Positions 33,789 through 43,038 are shown, counted from the first letter of the stretch. The stretch is 43,550 nucleotides of DNA from Colimorpha_A sp964630635 (GCA_964630635.1 CAZVVM010000005.1:1-43550), one strand, 5' to 3'. The notes: generated by a model from the letters alone, not told the origin. Program-made: numbers and translations.

Positions 33789-34798
33789 AAACTCTGATAA
33801 TTCGGTATGAGGGCAAGGATTCCCTGATATCGGCGGCGGAGATAATCAAAAAGGGCGGAATCGTCGCTTTCCCGACGGAGACTGTATACGGCCTCGGCGG
33901 AAACGCGCTCGATCCGAATGCGGCTTCGAAGATATACGCCGCAAAGGGACGCCCTTCCGATAATCCGCTGATAGTACATCTTGATAAATATGAAAATGCG
34001 GGTGTTTACGCGCATACGACGCCTCTGTTTTTTGAAATTGCAGACGCGTTTATGCCGGGACCTATTACCGTTATTCTGAAGAAGCGAAGCTTTATTCCCG
34101 ACAGCGTAACGGGCGGTCTTGATACCGTGGGCTTGCGCGTTCCGTCGAATAAGATCGCAAGAGAGCTTATCGAGCTTTCGGGCGTTCCGATAGCGGCACC
34201 GTCGGCGAACATCTCGGGAAAACCGAGCCCGACCTCGTTTGAGCACGTATATCACGATCTGAACGGTAAGGTCGACGCGATAATCGACGGCGGAAGCTGT
34301 GACTTCGGTGTCGAAAGCACGATAGTTAAGCTCGAAGATAAAACCATTCAGCTCCTTCGTCCGGGTGCTGTTACGGTCGAAATGCTCTCGCTGTTTGGCG
34401 ACGGGCTTTATATTGATCCCGCAGTCACCGAAAAATTCGACGGTACGCCCCTTGCACCCGGTATGAAGTACCGTCACTACGCGCCGTCAACTCCGCTTAC
34501 CGTCCTTGACGGCGGGGATAAAGAGGTTTATTCCTATCTTTCCGACCGAAATGACGTCGGAGTTATCTGCTTCGACGAGGATCTGCCGTATTTGAATAAC
34601 GCTTACGTTATATCGTGCGGCTCGGCGTCAGATACCCTGACGCAGGCGAAGATGCTCTTTGAGTGTCTGCGCAAGATGGACGGCAGGACAGATCTTAAAC
34701 ATATTTACGCAAGAATGCCGTCAAAGATCGGCATCGGTCTTGCGGTATTCAACCGCCTGATAAAAGCGGCGGGCTTCAGCGTGGTTACGCTTAAATAA
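33785..34798 (+). CDS. L-threonylcarbamoyladenylate synthase (Sua5 type)
   Basis: 337 residues. N-terminal TsaC/YrdC domain with the KKGGIVAFPTETVYGLG motif, KIYAAKGRPSDNPLIVHL and the PSANISGKPSPTS segment; C-terminal Sua5 domain (YVISCGSASDTLTQ...) after the linker with the conserved APGMKYRHYAP. It makes threonylcarbamoyl-AMP from threonine, bicarbonate and ATP for t6A37 of tRNAs reading ANN codons. Start overlaps prfA by four bases. The tsaD/tsaB/tsaE partner genes are elsewhere. Confidence 0.95.
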   Translation: MKTLIIRYEGKDSLISAAEIIKKGGIVAFPTETVYGLGGNALDPNAASKIYAAKGRPSDNPLIVHLDKYENAGVYAHTTPLFFEIADAFMPGPITVILKKRSFIPDSVTGGLDTVGLRVPSNKIARELIELSGVPIAAPSANISGKPSPTSFEHVYHDLNGKVDAIIDGGSCDFGVESTIVKLEDKTIQLLRPGAVTVEMLSLFGDGLYIDPAVTEKFDGTPLAPGMKYRHYAPSTPLTVLDGGDKEVYSYLSDRNDVGVICFDEDLPYLNNAYVISCGSASDTLTQAKMLFECLRKMDGRTDLKHIYARMPSKIGIGLAVFNRLIKAAGFSVVTLK

Positions 34799-34819
34799 TA
34801 AAGAACAGGATAAGTAAAA

Positions 34820-37072
34820 ATGGCAAAGAAAAAAGCCGCTTCCCGTATTACGGTTCCGACTGTTCAGGCGGAGATCCGCCCGCAGCTCATAACCGAAACC
34901 ATTGAAAAAAACTTTATGCCCTACGCGATGAGCGTTATCGTGTCGCGTGCGATCCCCGATATCGACGGCTTCAAGCCGGCACACAGAAAGCTCCTTTATA
35001 CTATGTATAAAATGGGACTGCTTACGGGACAGAAGGTCAAGAGCGCGACCGTCGTCGGTGAGACGATGAAGCGCCACCCGCACGGCGACCAGGCAATATA
35101 CGCTACGCTCGTCCGTCTTACAAGAGCCAACGAGTCGCTTCTGCATCCTTTTATAGACTCGAAGGGAAGCTTTGGTAAGCATTATAGCTCCGATATGGAC
35201 TACGCAGCCCCCCGTTATACCGAGTGCAAGCTCGACAAGTTGAGCGCCGAGATATTTGCGGGAATTGATAAGAACGCAGTTGACCTCGTTGATAACTACG
35301 ATAACACCTTAAAGGAGCCGACGATGCTCCCGACGGCGTTCCCGAACATTCTCGTTTCCCCCAACCTCGGTGTTGCGGTCGGTATGGCTTGCTCGATATG
35401 CTCCTTTAACCTCGCGGAGATCTGCGACGGTACGATACAGCTCCTTAAAAATCCGAACACCGATACCGAGCGTCTTATGAGCATTATCAAGGCGCCCGAT
35501 TTTCCGGGCGGCGGTAATCTTATCTACGATAAGGAAAAGTACAAGGAGATATTCGAAACGGGTCACGGCTCGCTAAAGGTCAGAGCAAAGTACGTTTATG
35601 ACAAGAGCGCGAACTGCATCGACGTTCTTGAAATTCCGTATTCGACCACGATCGAAGCAATAATCAAGAAAATTACGGGTTACATCAAGGAAGGAAAGCT
35701 CAAGGAGATCGTCGACGTTCGTGACGAGATCGACCTTCAGGGCTTCAAGCTCACGATAGACCTTCGCCGCGGAGTCGACCCCGACAAGCTTATGACGAAG
35801 CTCTATAAGATGACGCCCCTTGAGGACTCCTTTGAATGTAACTTCAATATACTCGTTCACGGCACGCCTCGTCTGCTCGGTGTCAGAGAGATCGTTAACG
35901 AGTGGATAGATTTCAGAATGACGTGCCTCCGCCGTGAGCTTACCTACGACCTCGGAAAGAAGAAGGACAAGCTTCATCTTCTGCTTGGTCTCGGTAAAAT
36001 TCTTCTCGACATCGACAAGGCGATAAAGATCGTCCGCGAGACGGAGAAGGAATCCGACGTTGTACCGAACCTTATGAAGGGCTTTTCTATCGACGAGATA
36101 CAGGCGGAATATATCGCAGAGATCAAGCTCCGCTACCTCAACCGTGAGTATATTATCAGCCGTATAAAGGAAATAGAATCCTTGCAGAAGGAAATTGCCG
36201 ATCTCGAGCAGCTTATCGCGTCCGATACGAGAATGAAGAACCGTATCGCGTCGCAGCTTAAGGAGATAAAAGAAAAGTACGGTAAGGACAGAAAGACGCA
36301 GCTTATTGGTGCCGACGACGTCGAGGTCTACGACGAAAGCGAGCATATCGAGGACTATAATGTCAAGCTTATCTTTACGAAAGAGGGCTATTTCAAAAAA
36401 ATTACTCTCCTCTCGCTCCGCGGAAACGACGAGCAGAAGCTCAAAGAGGGCGACTTTGTAGTTGATTCCATTGATGCGTCGAATACCGACGAGCTTATAT
36501 TCTTCTCGGATAAGGCGCAGGTCTATAAGACGAGAGTTTGCGATTTCGATACGACGAAGGCGTCGCTTCTCGGTGACTATATTCCCGCAAAGCTCGGTTT
36601 TGAGGACGGCGAGAAGGCGATCGCTATGAAGAAGCTCGATAAGAACGATCTTTACGGCGGAAGCGCCGTCGTTATATTCAAGAACGGCAAGGGCGTCAAG
36701 ATCCCGCTTTCCGCTTATGAAACGAAGGGTAACAGACGAAAGCTTACCGCCGCTTATTCCTCTGCTTGCGAGCCGGCAGGCGTCGTTATATGCGAGAAGG
36801 ACGAGGATAAAGATATTATGCTCGTTGCGGATAACGGCAGAGTTATGACGATATCAACCGTTCTCGTTCCCGAAAAGGCAACGAGAACCTCGCAGGGCGT
36901 AATGCTTATGCAGGTTAAAAACGCAAACGTCGTTTTCGTAACTACCGACGTTTCCGCGTTCACCCCGTCGGGTAAGAGCTATAAGAAGAATAAGCTTCCG
37001 TCTACCGGTTGGACGATTTACGATGAAGACGCTGCGGCAATGCCCGACAGCGTAAAGACAAATCTATTATAA
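34820..37072 (+). CDS. DNA topoisomerase IV subunit A-like protein
   Basis: 750 residues. Cleavage domain with the winged helix KPAHRKLLYTMYKM, HPHGDQAIYA and the active tyrosine Y133 in AAPRYTECKL; coiled tower region (~395-480), then a C-terminal partial beta-propeller (~505-750). Subunit A cleaves and religates DNA; with subunit B it removes positive supercoils or decatenates chromosomes. Length is short for GyrA and the C-terminal GyrA box (QxRGGKG) is missing, which points to the topoisomerase IV-like branch. At the two quinolone-binding positions the normal Ser and Asp/Glu are Gln91 and Ala95. No subunit B gene is adjacent. Confidence 0.9.
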   Translation: MAKKKAASRITVPTVQAEIRPQLITETIEKNFMPYAMSVIVSRAIPDIDGFKPAHRKLLYTMYKMGLLTGQKVKSATVVGETMKRHPHGDQAIYATLVRLTRANESLLHPFIDSKGSFGKHYSSDMDYAAPRYTECKLDKLSAEIFAGIDKNAVDLVDNYDNTLKEPTMLPTAFPNILVSPNLGVAVGMACSICSFNLAEICDGTIQLLKNPNTDTERLMSIIKAPDFPGGGNLIYDKEKYKEIFETGHGSLKVRAKYVYDKSANCIDVLEIPYSTTIEAIIKKITGYIKEGKLKEIVDVRDEIDLQGFKLTIDLRRGVDPDKLMTKLYKMTPLEDSFECNFNILVHGTPRLLGVREIVNEWIDFRMTCLRRELTYDLGKKKDKLHLLLGLGKILLDIDKAIKIVRETEKESDVVPNLMKGFSIDEIQAEYIAEIKLRYLNREYIISRIKEIESLQKEIADLEQLIASDTRMKNRIASQLKEIKEKYGKDRKTQLIGADDVEVYDESEHIEDYNVKLIFTKEGYFKKITLLSLRGNDEQKLKEGDFVVDSIDASNTDELIFFSDKAQVYKTRVCDFDTTKASLLGDYIPAKLGFEDGEKAIAMKKLDKNDLYGGSAVVIFKNGKGVKIPLSAYETKGNRRKLTAAYSSACEPAGVVICEKDEDKDIMLVADNGRVMTISTVLVPEKATRTSQGVMLMQVKNANVVFVTTDVSAFTPSGKSYKKNKLPSTGWTIYDEDAAAMPDSVKTNLL

Positions 37073-37092
37073 TTATTGAGGAGATCACTGCT

Positions 37093-38367
37093 ATGTCAAC
37101 CATTCTCGAACTTATTAATTCGCTTAAAGGACCGTGCTCGTGCGGAATGTGCCACGAAACGGCAATAAAGGATATCGTTATAGAATCAGGTGCCGTTCAC
37201 CGCGTGGGCGAGATTCTTACCAGAAACGGATTCCCGAAAAAACTTCTTCTCGTCGCCGATAAGAACACCCTTCAGGCGTCGGAGGGAATAATGGAAGCCC
37301 TTAACGGCTTTGACGTAGAGCTTAAGATCTACGACGAGCTTCGCGTTGCCACGATGAAAGAAGTAAACGAGATAGAGGAGCTTATCAAGGATCGCGAGAT
37401 CGGCGTTCTGTCCGTCGGTACGGGCTCGTTAAACGACCCTTGCCGTCTTGCGTCGGCAAGACAGAACAAGCTTCTCTGCATCTTCGCTACCGCTCCCTCT
37501 ATGGACGGCTTCGCTTCATACGGCGCGCCGATCGTTGACAGGGGCTTCAAGTTCAGCTATTCCGCAAAGAGCCCCGAGGTCATAATCGGTGACACCAAGA
37601 TCCTCGCATCGGCTCCGACCGAGCTTAAATCCGCTGGCTTTGGCGATATGATCGCAAAGTACGTCGGTCTTGTTGACTGGAAGGCGTCAAGCTTGCTGAA
37701 GGGCGAGTTGTATTGCGAAAAGGTCGCTTCTCTTACGAGAGACGCGGCAGACGAGCTTGTCGAGCTCGCTGACAAGGTAACCGTGAACGACGAAAAGACG
37801 GCAGGAAAGATATTCGAGGCGCTTCTCAAAACGGGCGTTGGAATGTCGTTTATGCAGAACTCCCGTCCCGCAAGCGGCTCCGAGCACGTTATCTGTCATC
37901 TTGTTGAATGCAAGGAGCTTGTGCACGGCATAATTCCGAATATTCACGGAGACGACGTCGGAGTTGCAACGCTTCATATGCTCAAATACTACGGCATTCT
38001 CGCTGAGACCGAGAAGATAAACGCCCGTTACGAAAGCGTAAACTGGGACGAGGTCTATGAGTTTTACGGACATCTTGCCGATGACGTAAAGGCAGTCAAT
38101 TTCCCGGAAAACATACTTGACGGAATCACTCCCGAAATGATTGAAAACAACTGGGATAACATAAGAAAGATCATAAATGAGGTTCCTTCATACGAGGTAT
38201 GTAAGGAAGCAATGATAAAGGCGGGATGCAAGATCACCGTCGACGACATAGGAAAGGACAGAAAGCTATTCAACGATTGCGTTAAATACTCGCCGTTTAT
38301 GAGAAAGCGTCTTACGCTTCTGCGTCTTAGCGGTATGATCGGAATTCAGCCGCCCGATGCCGAATAA
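37093..38367 (+). CDS. sn-Glycerol-1-phosphate dehydrogenase (AraM/EgsA-like)
   Basis: 424 residues, iron-containing-alcohol-dehydrogenase superfamily. Opening VIESGAVHRVGEIL and KKLLLVADKNT, NAD-binding LSVGTGSLNDPCR, TAPSMDGFASYGAP, metal ligand Asp in GFGDMIAKY, His in GSEHVICH, and the second His in NIHGDDVG. Bacterial members (AraM of Bacillus) reduce dihydroxyacetone phosphate to sn-glycerol-1-phosphate with Ni/Zn. A short Cys-rich N-terminus (CSCGMC) is unusual. Start: ATG with GAGGAG; 20 bases after the topoisomerase gene. The GpsA-like gene, which makes the opposite enantiomer, lies three genes downstream. Confidence 0.9.
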   Translation: MSTILELINSLKGPCSCGMCHETAIKDIVIESGAVHRVGEILTRNGFPKKLLLVADKNTLQASEGIMEALNGFDVELKIYDELRVATMKEVNEIEELIKDREIGVLSVGTGSLNDPCRLASARQNKLLCIFATAPSMDGFASYGAPIVDRGFKFSYSAKSPEVIIGDTKILASAPTELKSAGFGDMIAKYVGLVDWKASSLLKGELYCEKVASLTRDAADELVELADKVTVNDEKTAGKIFEALLKTGVGMSFMQNSRPASGSEHVICHLVECKELVHGIIPNIHGDDVGVATLHMLKYYGILAETEKINARYESVNWDEVYEFYGHLADDVKAVNFPENILDGITPEMIENNWDNIRKIINEVPSYEVCKEAMIKAGCKITVDDIGKDRKLFNDCVKYSPFMRKRLTLLRLSGMIGIQPPDAE

Positions 38368-38388
38368 TCAAAAAAGAAAGGATACAAT

Positions 38389-38892
38389 ATGAAAAAATTA
38401 AAAAAGTCTATCCTTGTTTTTGTCCTGATGATAACGGTTCTTGCATTTGGAGTATCAGCTGACGAGGCGTATTCGAGTAAGGACGACCCGCTCGTTTCGC
38501 TCAGCTACGTCAACGACGTTCTCGGACCGCAGATAATGTCGCAGGTTCTTGAAAAGATCGAAAGCCAATACGTGAAGATCAGCGATCTTACCGATATGTC
38601 GGCAGGCGACCTTACGCTTATTACGTTAAGTAAGGGCGATACGCTTATGTCAAAGGGTGTCTGCGAGATAGTTCTGCTTTCGGGCAACGCAACAACTCTG
38701 ATTACCGCTTCCTCTAACATTGAAGCAGGGCAGGGGCTTGTTGACGTGACCGACGGTACTGTTGTCACTAACGGCTCGCTTATCAAGGCGAATCACAAAA
38801 TAATAATTCCCAAAGCCGACGGCAGAGGAATTATCGTTACCGGCGACAGCGTAAGCTTGCTTGTGAGAGGAGCGTACACCATTGCGGACTGA
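38389..38892 (+). CDS. Secreted protein of unknown function, upstream of SpoIID-like gene
   Basis: 167 residues. Basic start (KKLKKS), hydrophobic core (ILVFVLMITVLAFG) and a VSAD cleavage site indicate export. The mature part is small, with SLSYVNDVLGPQIMSQVLEKIESQYVK helices and a beta-rich end (ITASSNIEAGQGLVDVTDG). I do not recognise a Pfam family. Its last 11 bases contain the TTG start of the SpoIID-like gene and its ribosome binding site, so the two are co-translated and may work together at the cell wall, perhaps in spore formation. No homologues could be checked. Confidence 0.75.
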   Translation: MKKLKKSILVFVLMITVLAFGVSADEAYSSKDDPLVSLSYVNDVLGPQIMSQVLEKIESQYVKISDLTDMSAGDLTLITLSKGDTLMSKGVCEIVLLSGNATTLITASSNIEAGQGLVDVTDGTVVTNGSLIKANHKIIIPKADGRGIIVTGDSVSLLVRGAYTIAD

Positions 38893-41167
38893 TAACGGTG
38901 CAAATAAGAAGAGAATAAGACTTGATTCGCGCTTCTGGGCGCGGGTCCTGGTAGTGCTTCTTGCATTGTCTATGCTTGCGGGGACTTTTTACTACGTTTT
39001 GCTGTTCTTCTCGATGAAATCGGTTGCCGCGGAGAGCGATGACGACGAATCGTGGAATATCAATATGCGTATAGGTATATGCTACGATAACAAGATCTCG
39101 GTTTCGGTTCGCGTAACTGCTGAACACGGTTTTGACGTCGCGTATACTACTATGGGCCGCTCGGCAATCAACGTCGGCTACATATCTCAAACGGAAGTGT
39201 TCGTTTCGCGCCACGTTAATCTGAAATATTCTTCATCAAGTTATGTAGAGGCATCGAATGTATCCGAAACAAAGGTGGGATCTTATCACATCGACGTTCT
39301 TTCTGATGAGAACTATCTTGATGATGTTGAAGAGATAAAAAAAGCTTTTCCCGAGTATAATGTGTTTCCTGCGTACATATACAACGCTGAATGGCACGTT
39401 TATATAGGTCAGTTTGCGACGGAGGAAGAGACCTCGGAAGCACTTGAACTGATAAGAGAAGCGCTTACTCCTCCGGCGTCGCCGGAAACCGATCCGGTCA
39501 CGGAAACCACCCCGGAGCATACTGAAGATTCAGACGGCACCGACACGACTGTTTCTGACGGAACTACTAATGAAGATACAGCTGGTGACGTAACTGCGTC
39601 CGGTACGAACGAAGCTTCTGATTTGACGACTCCGGAAGTGACTACGACTCCGGAAGTGACGACCACTCCTGAAGTGACGACTACTCCGGAAGCGACTACC
39701 ACACCGGAGATAACCGAGCCGCCATTTGTTTCGCCGCTTTCCGATGACCTTACCGAAGCGGTGCTTGCTTCAAGTGTACGCGTCCCCCAAAATAACGATA
39801 TGATCGTTATTGATCCCACGACGCATAACATTTTATGGCTTCACGGTTCTCCTTCAACTGCCGTTCTTCTTGCCTTGGCTGCGCATCAAGGTGATTCCGA
39901 TACGACAGTCTATATGCGTTGCCGTCATAAGTATGATAGCGGTAATACCACACGTACTTACGGCGGATATCTTGAATTTTCGCATCATTCTCCCGATGAA
40001 TATTACGGAATTGAGATGCTCAATCTCGTTCGCCTTGAAGACTATATTGTCGGAGTATGTTCAGCGGAAATTCCGACTTGGTGGCCCATTGAAACTATAA
40101 AAGCGTTTTCAATTGCGGTGCGAAGCTTTTCTCTCAAACGTCTTAACGGACACGGCGGCTTTGCAGGCGACCTGTGTAACGAGGCGTGCTGTCAGGTCTT
40201 TAACGGTTACGGTCCGGCGGAAGAACGGGTATGGCAAGCAGTCGGAGAGACACGCGGTATTATTGCAACGTCAAACGGCGTTCTGTGCGGAACCTATTAT
40301 TCGTCAAGTACGGGCGGATGTACCGCAAACTGTACCGACGTATGGGGAAGCAGTCTTGCTACCTATCCGTACCTTAAGGCGGTTGCGACGCCTTGGGAAA
40401 AATACACGACTTACAGCAGAGGTCAAAAGACCTCGACCGTAAACGGCACGACGCTGTTCAACCTTCTCGAAAGTAAGGGCTACGATGATCTGACCGGTCC
40501 TGTTACCGATATAAAGATAACGAAAACGGGCAACAACACCACGTACGTAACAGAAATCAAATTCTACGATGCAGAAGGAAACTGTCAGACGGTGTCGCGT
40601 GCTGATAAGATAAAGAAGCTTCTTACGAACTACGTTGACTCGGCGAATTTCGTCGTTGCTAAATCAGGTGAAAGCGTCACTCGCACAAAGTATACGATGC
40701 TTGGATTCGGCGCTACTAATCCGAATCCCCCTGAAGGACTTGACGTTCTCGGAAATCCGTATCTCTTTACGGTGATCGGGCGTCAGCAGTTTTCGGTAAT
40801 TACTGCGGACGGCATCAAGACCTTTTACGACGGACAGGACGAAAAGGTAATGACGGGAAGCGGGCTCAAGGACTACGACTTGTCCTTTGCGCTCGATTCG
40901 CAGAAATATCCGACGATCATCGGTATAAACGGCGAGGTGCTCCCCGACATAACCAAGCTTTCGGCGATAATTGAAAGCGAGACTTTGACAACCACGGCGG
41001 CCTCAAATAGCTTCACCTTTATAAGCAGAGGTTGGGGACACGGCGTCGGAATGAGCCAGTACGGAATTTACGAGCTGGGAAATCTCGGCTACGATTACAG
41101 ATATATTCTGAAAGCGTATTACAGCGGAATAAGCTATACGACGTATAAGGAATATTTAGGTAAATGA
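38882..41167 (+). CDS. SpoIID/LytB-type protein with SPOR-like domain and Thr-Pro linker
   Basis: 761 residues from TTG 38882, the only possible start (a stop lies just upstream in frame), with AGGAG 9 bases before. One membrane segment (VLVVLLALSMLAGTFYYVLLFF), an N-terminal region, a SPOR-like domain (~130-195: GSYHIDV...WHVYIGQF), then a low-complexity linker with five perfect TTPE(V/A/I)T units (249-278). The SpoIID lytic domain (~355-755) holds the catalytic Glu (E396) in GVCSAEIP, and ends in WGHGVGMSQYG. SpoIID cuts peptidoglycan glycans during engulfment; this fusion suggests binding to denuded glycans. Starts inside the preceding gene. Confidence 0.87.
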   Translation: MRTDNGANKKRIRLDSRFWARVLVVLLALSMLAGTFYYVLLFFSMKSVAAESDDDESWNINMRIGICYDNKISVSVRVTAEHGFDVAYTTMGRSAINVGYISQTEVFVSRHVNLKYSSSSYVEASNVSETKVGSYHIDVLSDENYLDDVEEIKKAFPEYNVFPAYIYNAEWHVYIGQFATEEETSEALELIREALTPPASPETDPVTETTPEHTEDSDGTDTTVSDGTTNEDTAGDVTASGTNEASDLTTPEVTTTPEVTTTPEVTTTPEATTTPEITEPPFVSPLSDDLTEAVLASSVRVPQNNDMIVIDPTTHNILWLHGSPSTAVLLALAAHQGDSDTTVYMRCRHKYDSGNTTRTYGGYLEFSHHSPDEYYGIEMLNLVRLEDYIVGVCSAEIPTWWPIETIKAFSIAVRSFSLKRLNGHGGFAGDLCNEACCQVFNGYGPAEERVWQAVGETRGIIATSNGVLCGTYYSSSTGGCTANCTDVWGSSLATYPYLKAVATPWEKYTTYSRGQKTSTVNGTTLFNLLESKGYDDLTGPVTDIKITKTGNNTTYVTEIKFYDAEGNCQTVSRADKIKKLLTNYVDSANFVVAKSGESVTRTKYTMLGFGATNPNPPEGLDVLGNPYLFTVIGRQQFSVITADGIKTFYDGQDEKVMTGSGLKDYDLSFALDSQKYPTIIGINGEVLPDITKLSAIIESETLTTTAASNSFTFISRGWGHGVGMSQYGIYELGNLGYDYRYILKAYYSGISYTTYKEYLGK
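39626..39715 (+). repeat. Coding tandem repeat, five 18-base units
   Basis: Five units encode TTPEVT, TTPEVT, TTPEVT, TTPEAT, TTPEIT in the linker of the SpoIID-like protein. Such a unit can change number by slippage, so the linker length may vary among strains. Confidence 0.85.
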
Positions 41168-41188
41168 TTTATTTAAGAGGTAATAATT

Positions 41189-42145
41189 TTGAAGATCACA
41201 GTTATAGGATGCGGTAGATGGGGTTCGTTTATCGCGTGGTATCTTAACAATCAAAAGCACGACGTTACGGTATACGGACTTGCTGACGCCGAAAGCTTTA
41301 TTCAGCTCCGCGACACGAGAACGAACGGACTTATTACGTACCCCGATGAGATCAAGCTGACGACCGACATTTCGGCAGTGCTTGATGCGGAGACCGTCAT
41401 AATTTCCATCGGCTCGCAGGGGCTTCGTGCGCTTGTGGCACAGCTTAACGAGCTGGGCGTCAAGGGCAAGAACTTCGTTCTTTGTATGAAGGGAATTGAG
41501 ATCGGAACAGGTAAGCGCCTTTCGGAGATCGTCGAGGAAGGTCTTGATCCGTCGAATACCGTTTCGGTCTGGATCGGACCCGGTCACGTTCAGGAATTCG
41601 CTCGCGGAATACCGAACTGTATGGTTATCGACAGTAAGAATGAAGAAGTCAAAAAGATGCTCGTAAACGAGTTTTCAAGCTCCGTTATCCGCTTCTATTA
41701 CGGCACCGACCTTATCGGAAACGAGATAGGCGCGGCATCGAAAAACGTTATAGGTATAGCCGCAGGTATGCTCGACGGTCTCGGTCTTTCATCACTCAAG
41801 GGAGCGCTTATGTCGCGCGGAACGAGAGAAATATCGCGTCTTATTGATGCGTTCGGCGGTAATCCTATTTCGGCTTACGGTCTATGCCACCTCGGTGATT
41901 ACGAGGCGACTGTCTTCTCAAAGTATTCGCATAACCGCGGCTACGGTGAAATGTTCGTCAAGGGCGAGCACTTCGATAAGCTTGCAGAGGGATATTATAC
42001 CGTAAAGGCACTTATGGATATGAGCGAAAAGAGCGATGTTGAGCTTCCTATATGTGAGGCTGTATACAAGGTTCTTTATGAAAACTGTGATCCCAAGGCG
42101 ACACTTTATTCACTCTTTGAAAGAAGCTTGAAGCAGGAATTTTAA
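41189..42145 (+). CDS. gpsA: NAD(P)-dependent glycerol-3-phosphate dehydrogenase (GpsA-like)
   Basis: 318 residues. N-terminal Rossmann domain with VIGCGRWGSF (GxGxWG type: G7, G9, G12), VWIGPGHVQEFARG, then the C-terminal helical domain with the catalytic Lys in ASKNVIGIAAGMLDGL and ALMSRGTREISRL. Makes sn-glycerol-3-phosphate from dihydroxyacetone phosphate for phospholipids. It starts with TTG (AAGAGG, 8 bases upstream). The helical domain is typical; the nucleotide-binding loop residue preference was not determined. Adjacent genes do not include plsX/plsY, the usual neighbours. Confidence 0.9.
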   Translation: MKITVIGCGRWGSFIAWYLNNQKHDVTVYGLADAESFIQLRDTRTNGLITYPDEIKLTTDISAVLDAETVIISIGSQGLRALVAQLNELGVKGKNFVLCMKGIEIGTGKRLSEIVEEGLDPSNTVSVWIGPGHVQEFARGIPNCMVIDSKNEEVKKMLVNEFSSSVIRFYYGTDLIGNEIGAASKNVIGIAAGMLDGLGLSSLKGALMSRGTREISRLIDAFGGNPISAYGLCHLGDYEATVFSKYSHNRGYGEMFVKGEHFDKLAEGYYTVKALMDMSEKSDVELPICEAVYKVLYENCDPKATLYSLFERSLKQEF

Positions 42146-42146
42146 T

Positions 42147-42974
42147 ATGCGCACAAATTTTTACGATATACTCTCTTCACATTCACGCGCCTATCCGAAG
42201 ATGATGGCAGAGGATTACTATGCGCTCGCTTATGAGAGCGAATACGGCCGTGTTTTTGACGGTGACAACGATATTCGGTCCTTGCTCGACGAGCTCAATA
42301 AGGTTAAGACAGACGCGCTTGAGCCGTTTACCGTCACTATCGGCGGTGGATATGCACGCCTTAATCTTGCCCCCGTAAAGGCGTATCTGTCGGCGGACAA
42401 TATTCTTACACTTATGTCCTTGACAGATAGAGAGGGAAGTACCGATGGGCTTTCCCGCAAGATATCTCTTATTCGCCGTTCAGGCGTTATGGGAATACTT
42501 CCCGCGTGCGCCTGCGACGTTGATAAATGCGAGGGTGAGGTGCCGCACAGCGCGCTGTATAAGCGCCTTTACGGCGCATCGTACCGTATAATTCCGGTCG
42601 AGACTGCTCCCGTCATTCCCGCACTTTGCCTTATTTCCGAGGCACTCGGAAAGGCAGAAAAGGTCTCGGTTGCCCTTGACGGACGGAAAGCGTCTGGTAA
42701 AAGCTTTGCATCTAAAGTCATTTCGACGGTGTTTGCTTTTGAAATTGAGGCGGGAAAGCTTGTTATCACCGACTGCTTCGGTTCGTTCGGCAGCGGAAAT
42801 TACGATATAAAGCTCTATTTCGATACCGACGAGGAAAGCCGCAAAATGAGGATCGTTGAAGCTGAGGGTGAAGCCGCTTACGTCAAATACCAAAGCGAGA
42901 TCCGCTTAACAGAGGACGCATATACAGAAAAATACGAGCCCGCGATAAACTGCGACCTCGTGATAAGAACGTAA
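42147..42974 (+). CDS. P-loop-containing protein of unknown function
   Basis: 275 residues, starting 1 base after the GpsA-like gene. A single Walker A-like motif, ALDGRKASGKS (P-loop 179-186), occurs late in the protein, with hydrophobic strand SVAL before it; it recalls uridine kinase-like Clostridia proteins with a long N-terminal region, but the downstream HMDDFF motif of that group is missing and only ~90 residues follow. The first 170 residues (YDILSSHSRAYPKMMAEDYYALAYE) are helical and include a Cys-rich patch (CACDVDKC). It may be a divergent or inactive kinase. Good confidence that it is a gene, none for function. Confidence 0.7.
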   Translation: MRTNFYDILSSHSRAYPKMMAEDYYALAYESEYGRVFDGDNDIRSLLDELNKVKTDALEPFTVTIGGGYARLNLAPVKAYLSADNILTLMSLTDREGSTDGLSRKISLIRRSGVMGILPACACDVDKCEGEVPHSALYKRLYGASYRIIPVETAPVIPALCLISEALGKAEKVSVALDGRKASGKSFASKVISTVFAFEIEAGKLVITDCFGSFGSGNYDIKLYFDTDEESRKMRIVEAEGEAAYVKYQSEIRLTEDAYTEKYEPAINCDLVIRT

Positions 42975-43038
42975 TAAAAAGTGCTGTCCGTTATTAATCG
43001 TTAGGAAAGGCATTATTAACACGTTATATATTGCAGCT

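Noticed and set aside
39626..39715. Tandem 18-base repeats as a CRISPR array
   Set aside because: Repeats are contiguous, without spacers, and lie in frame within a protein linker.
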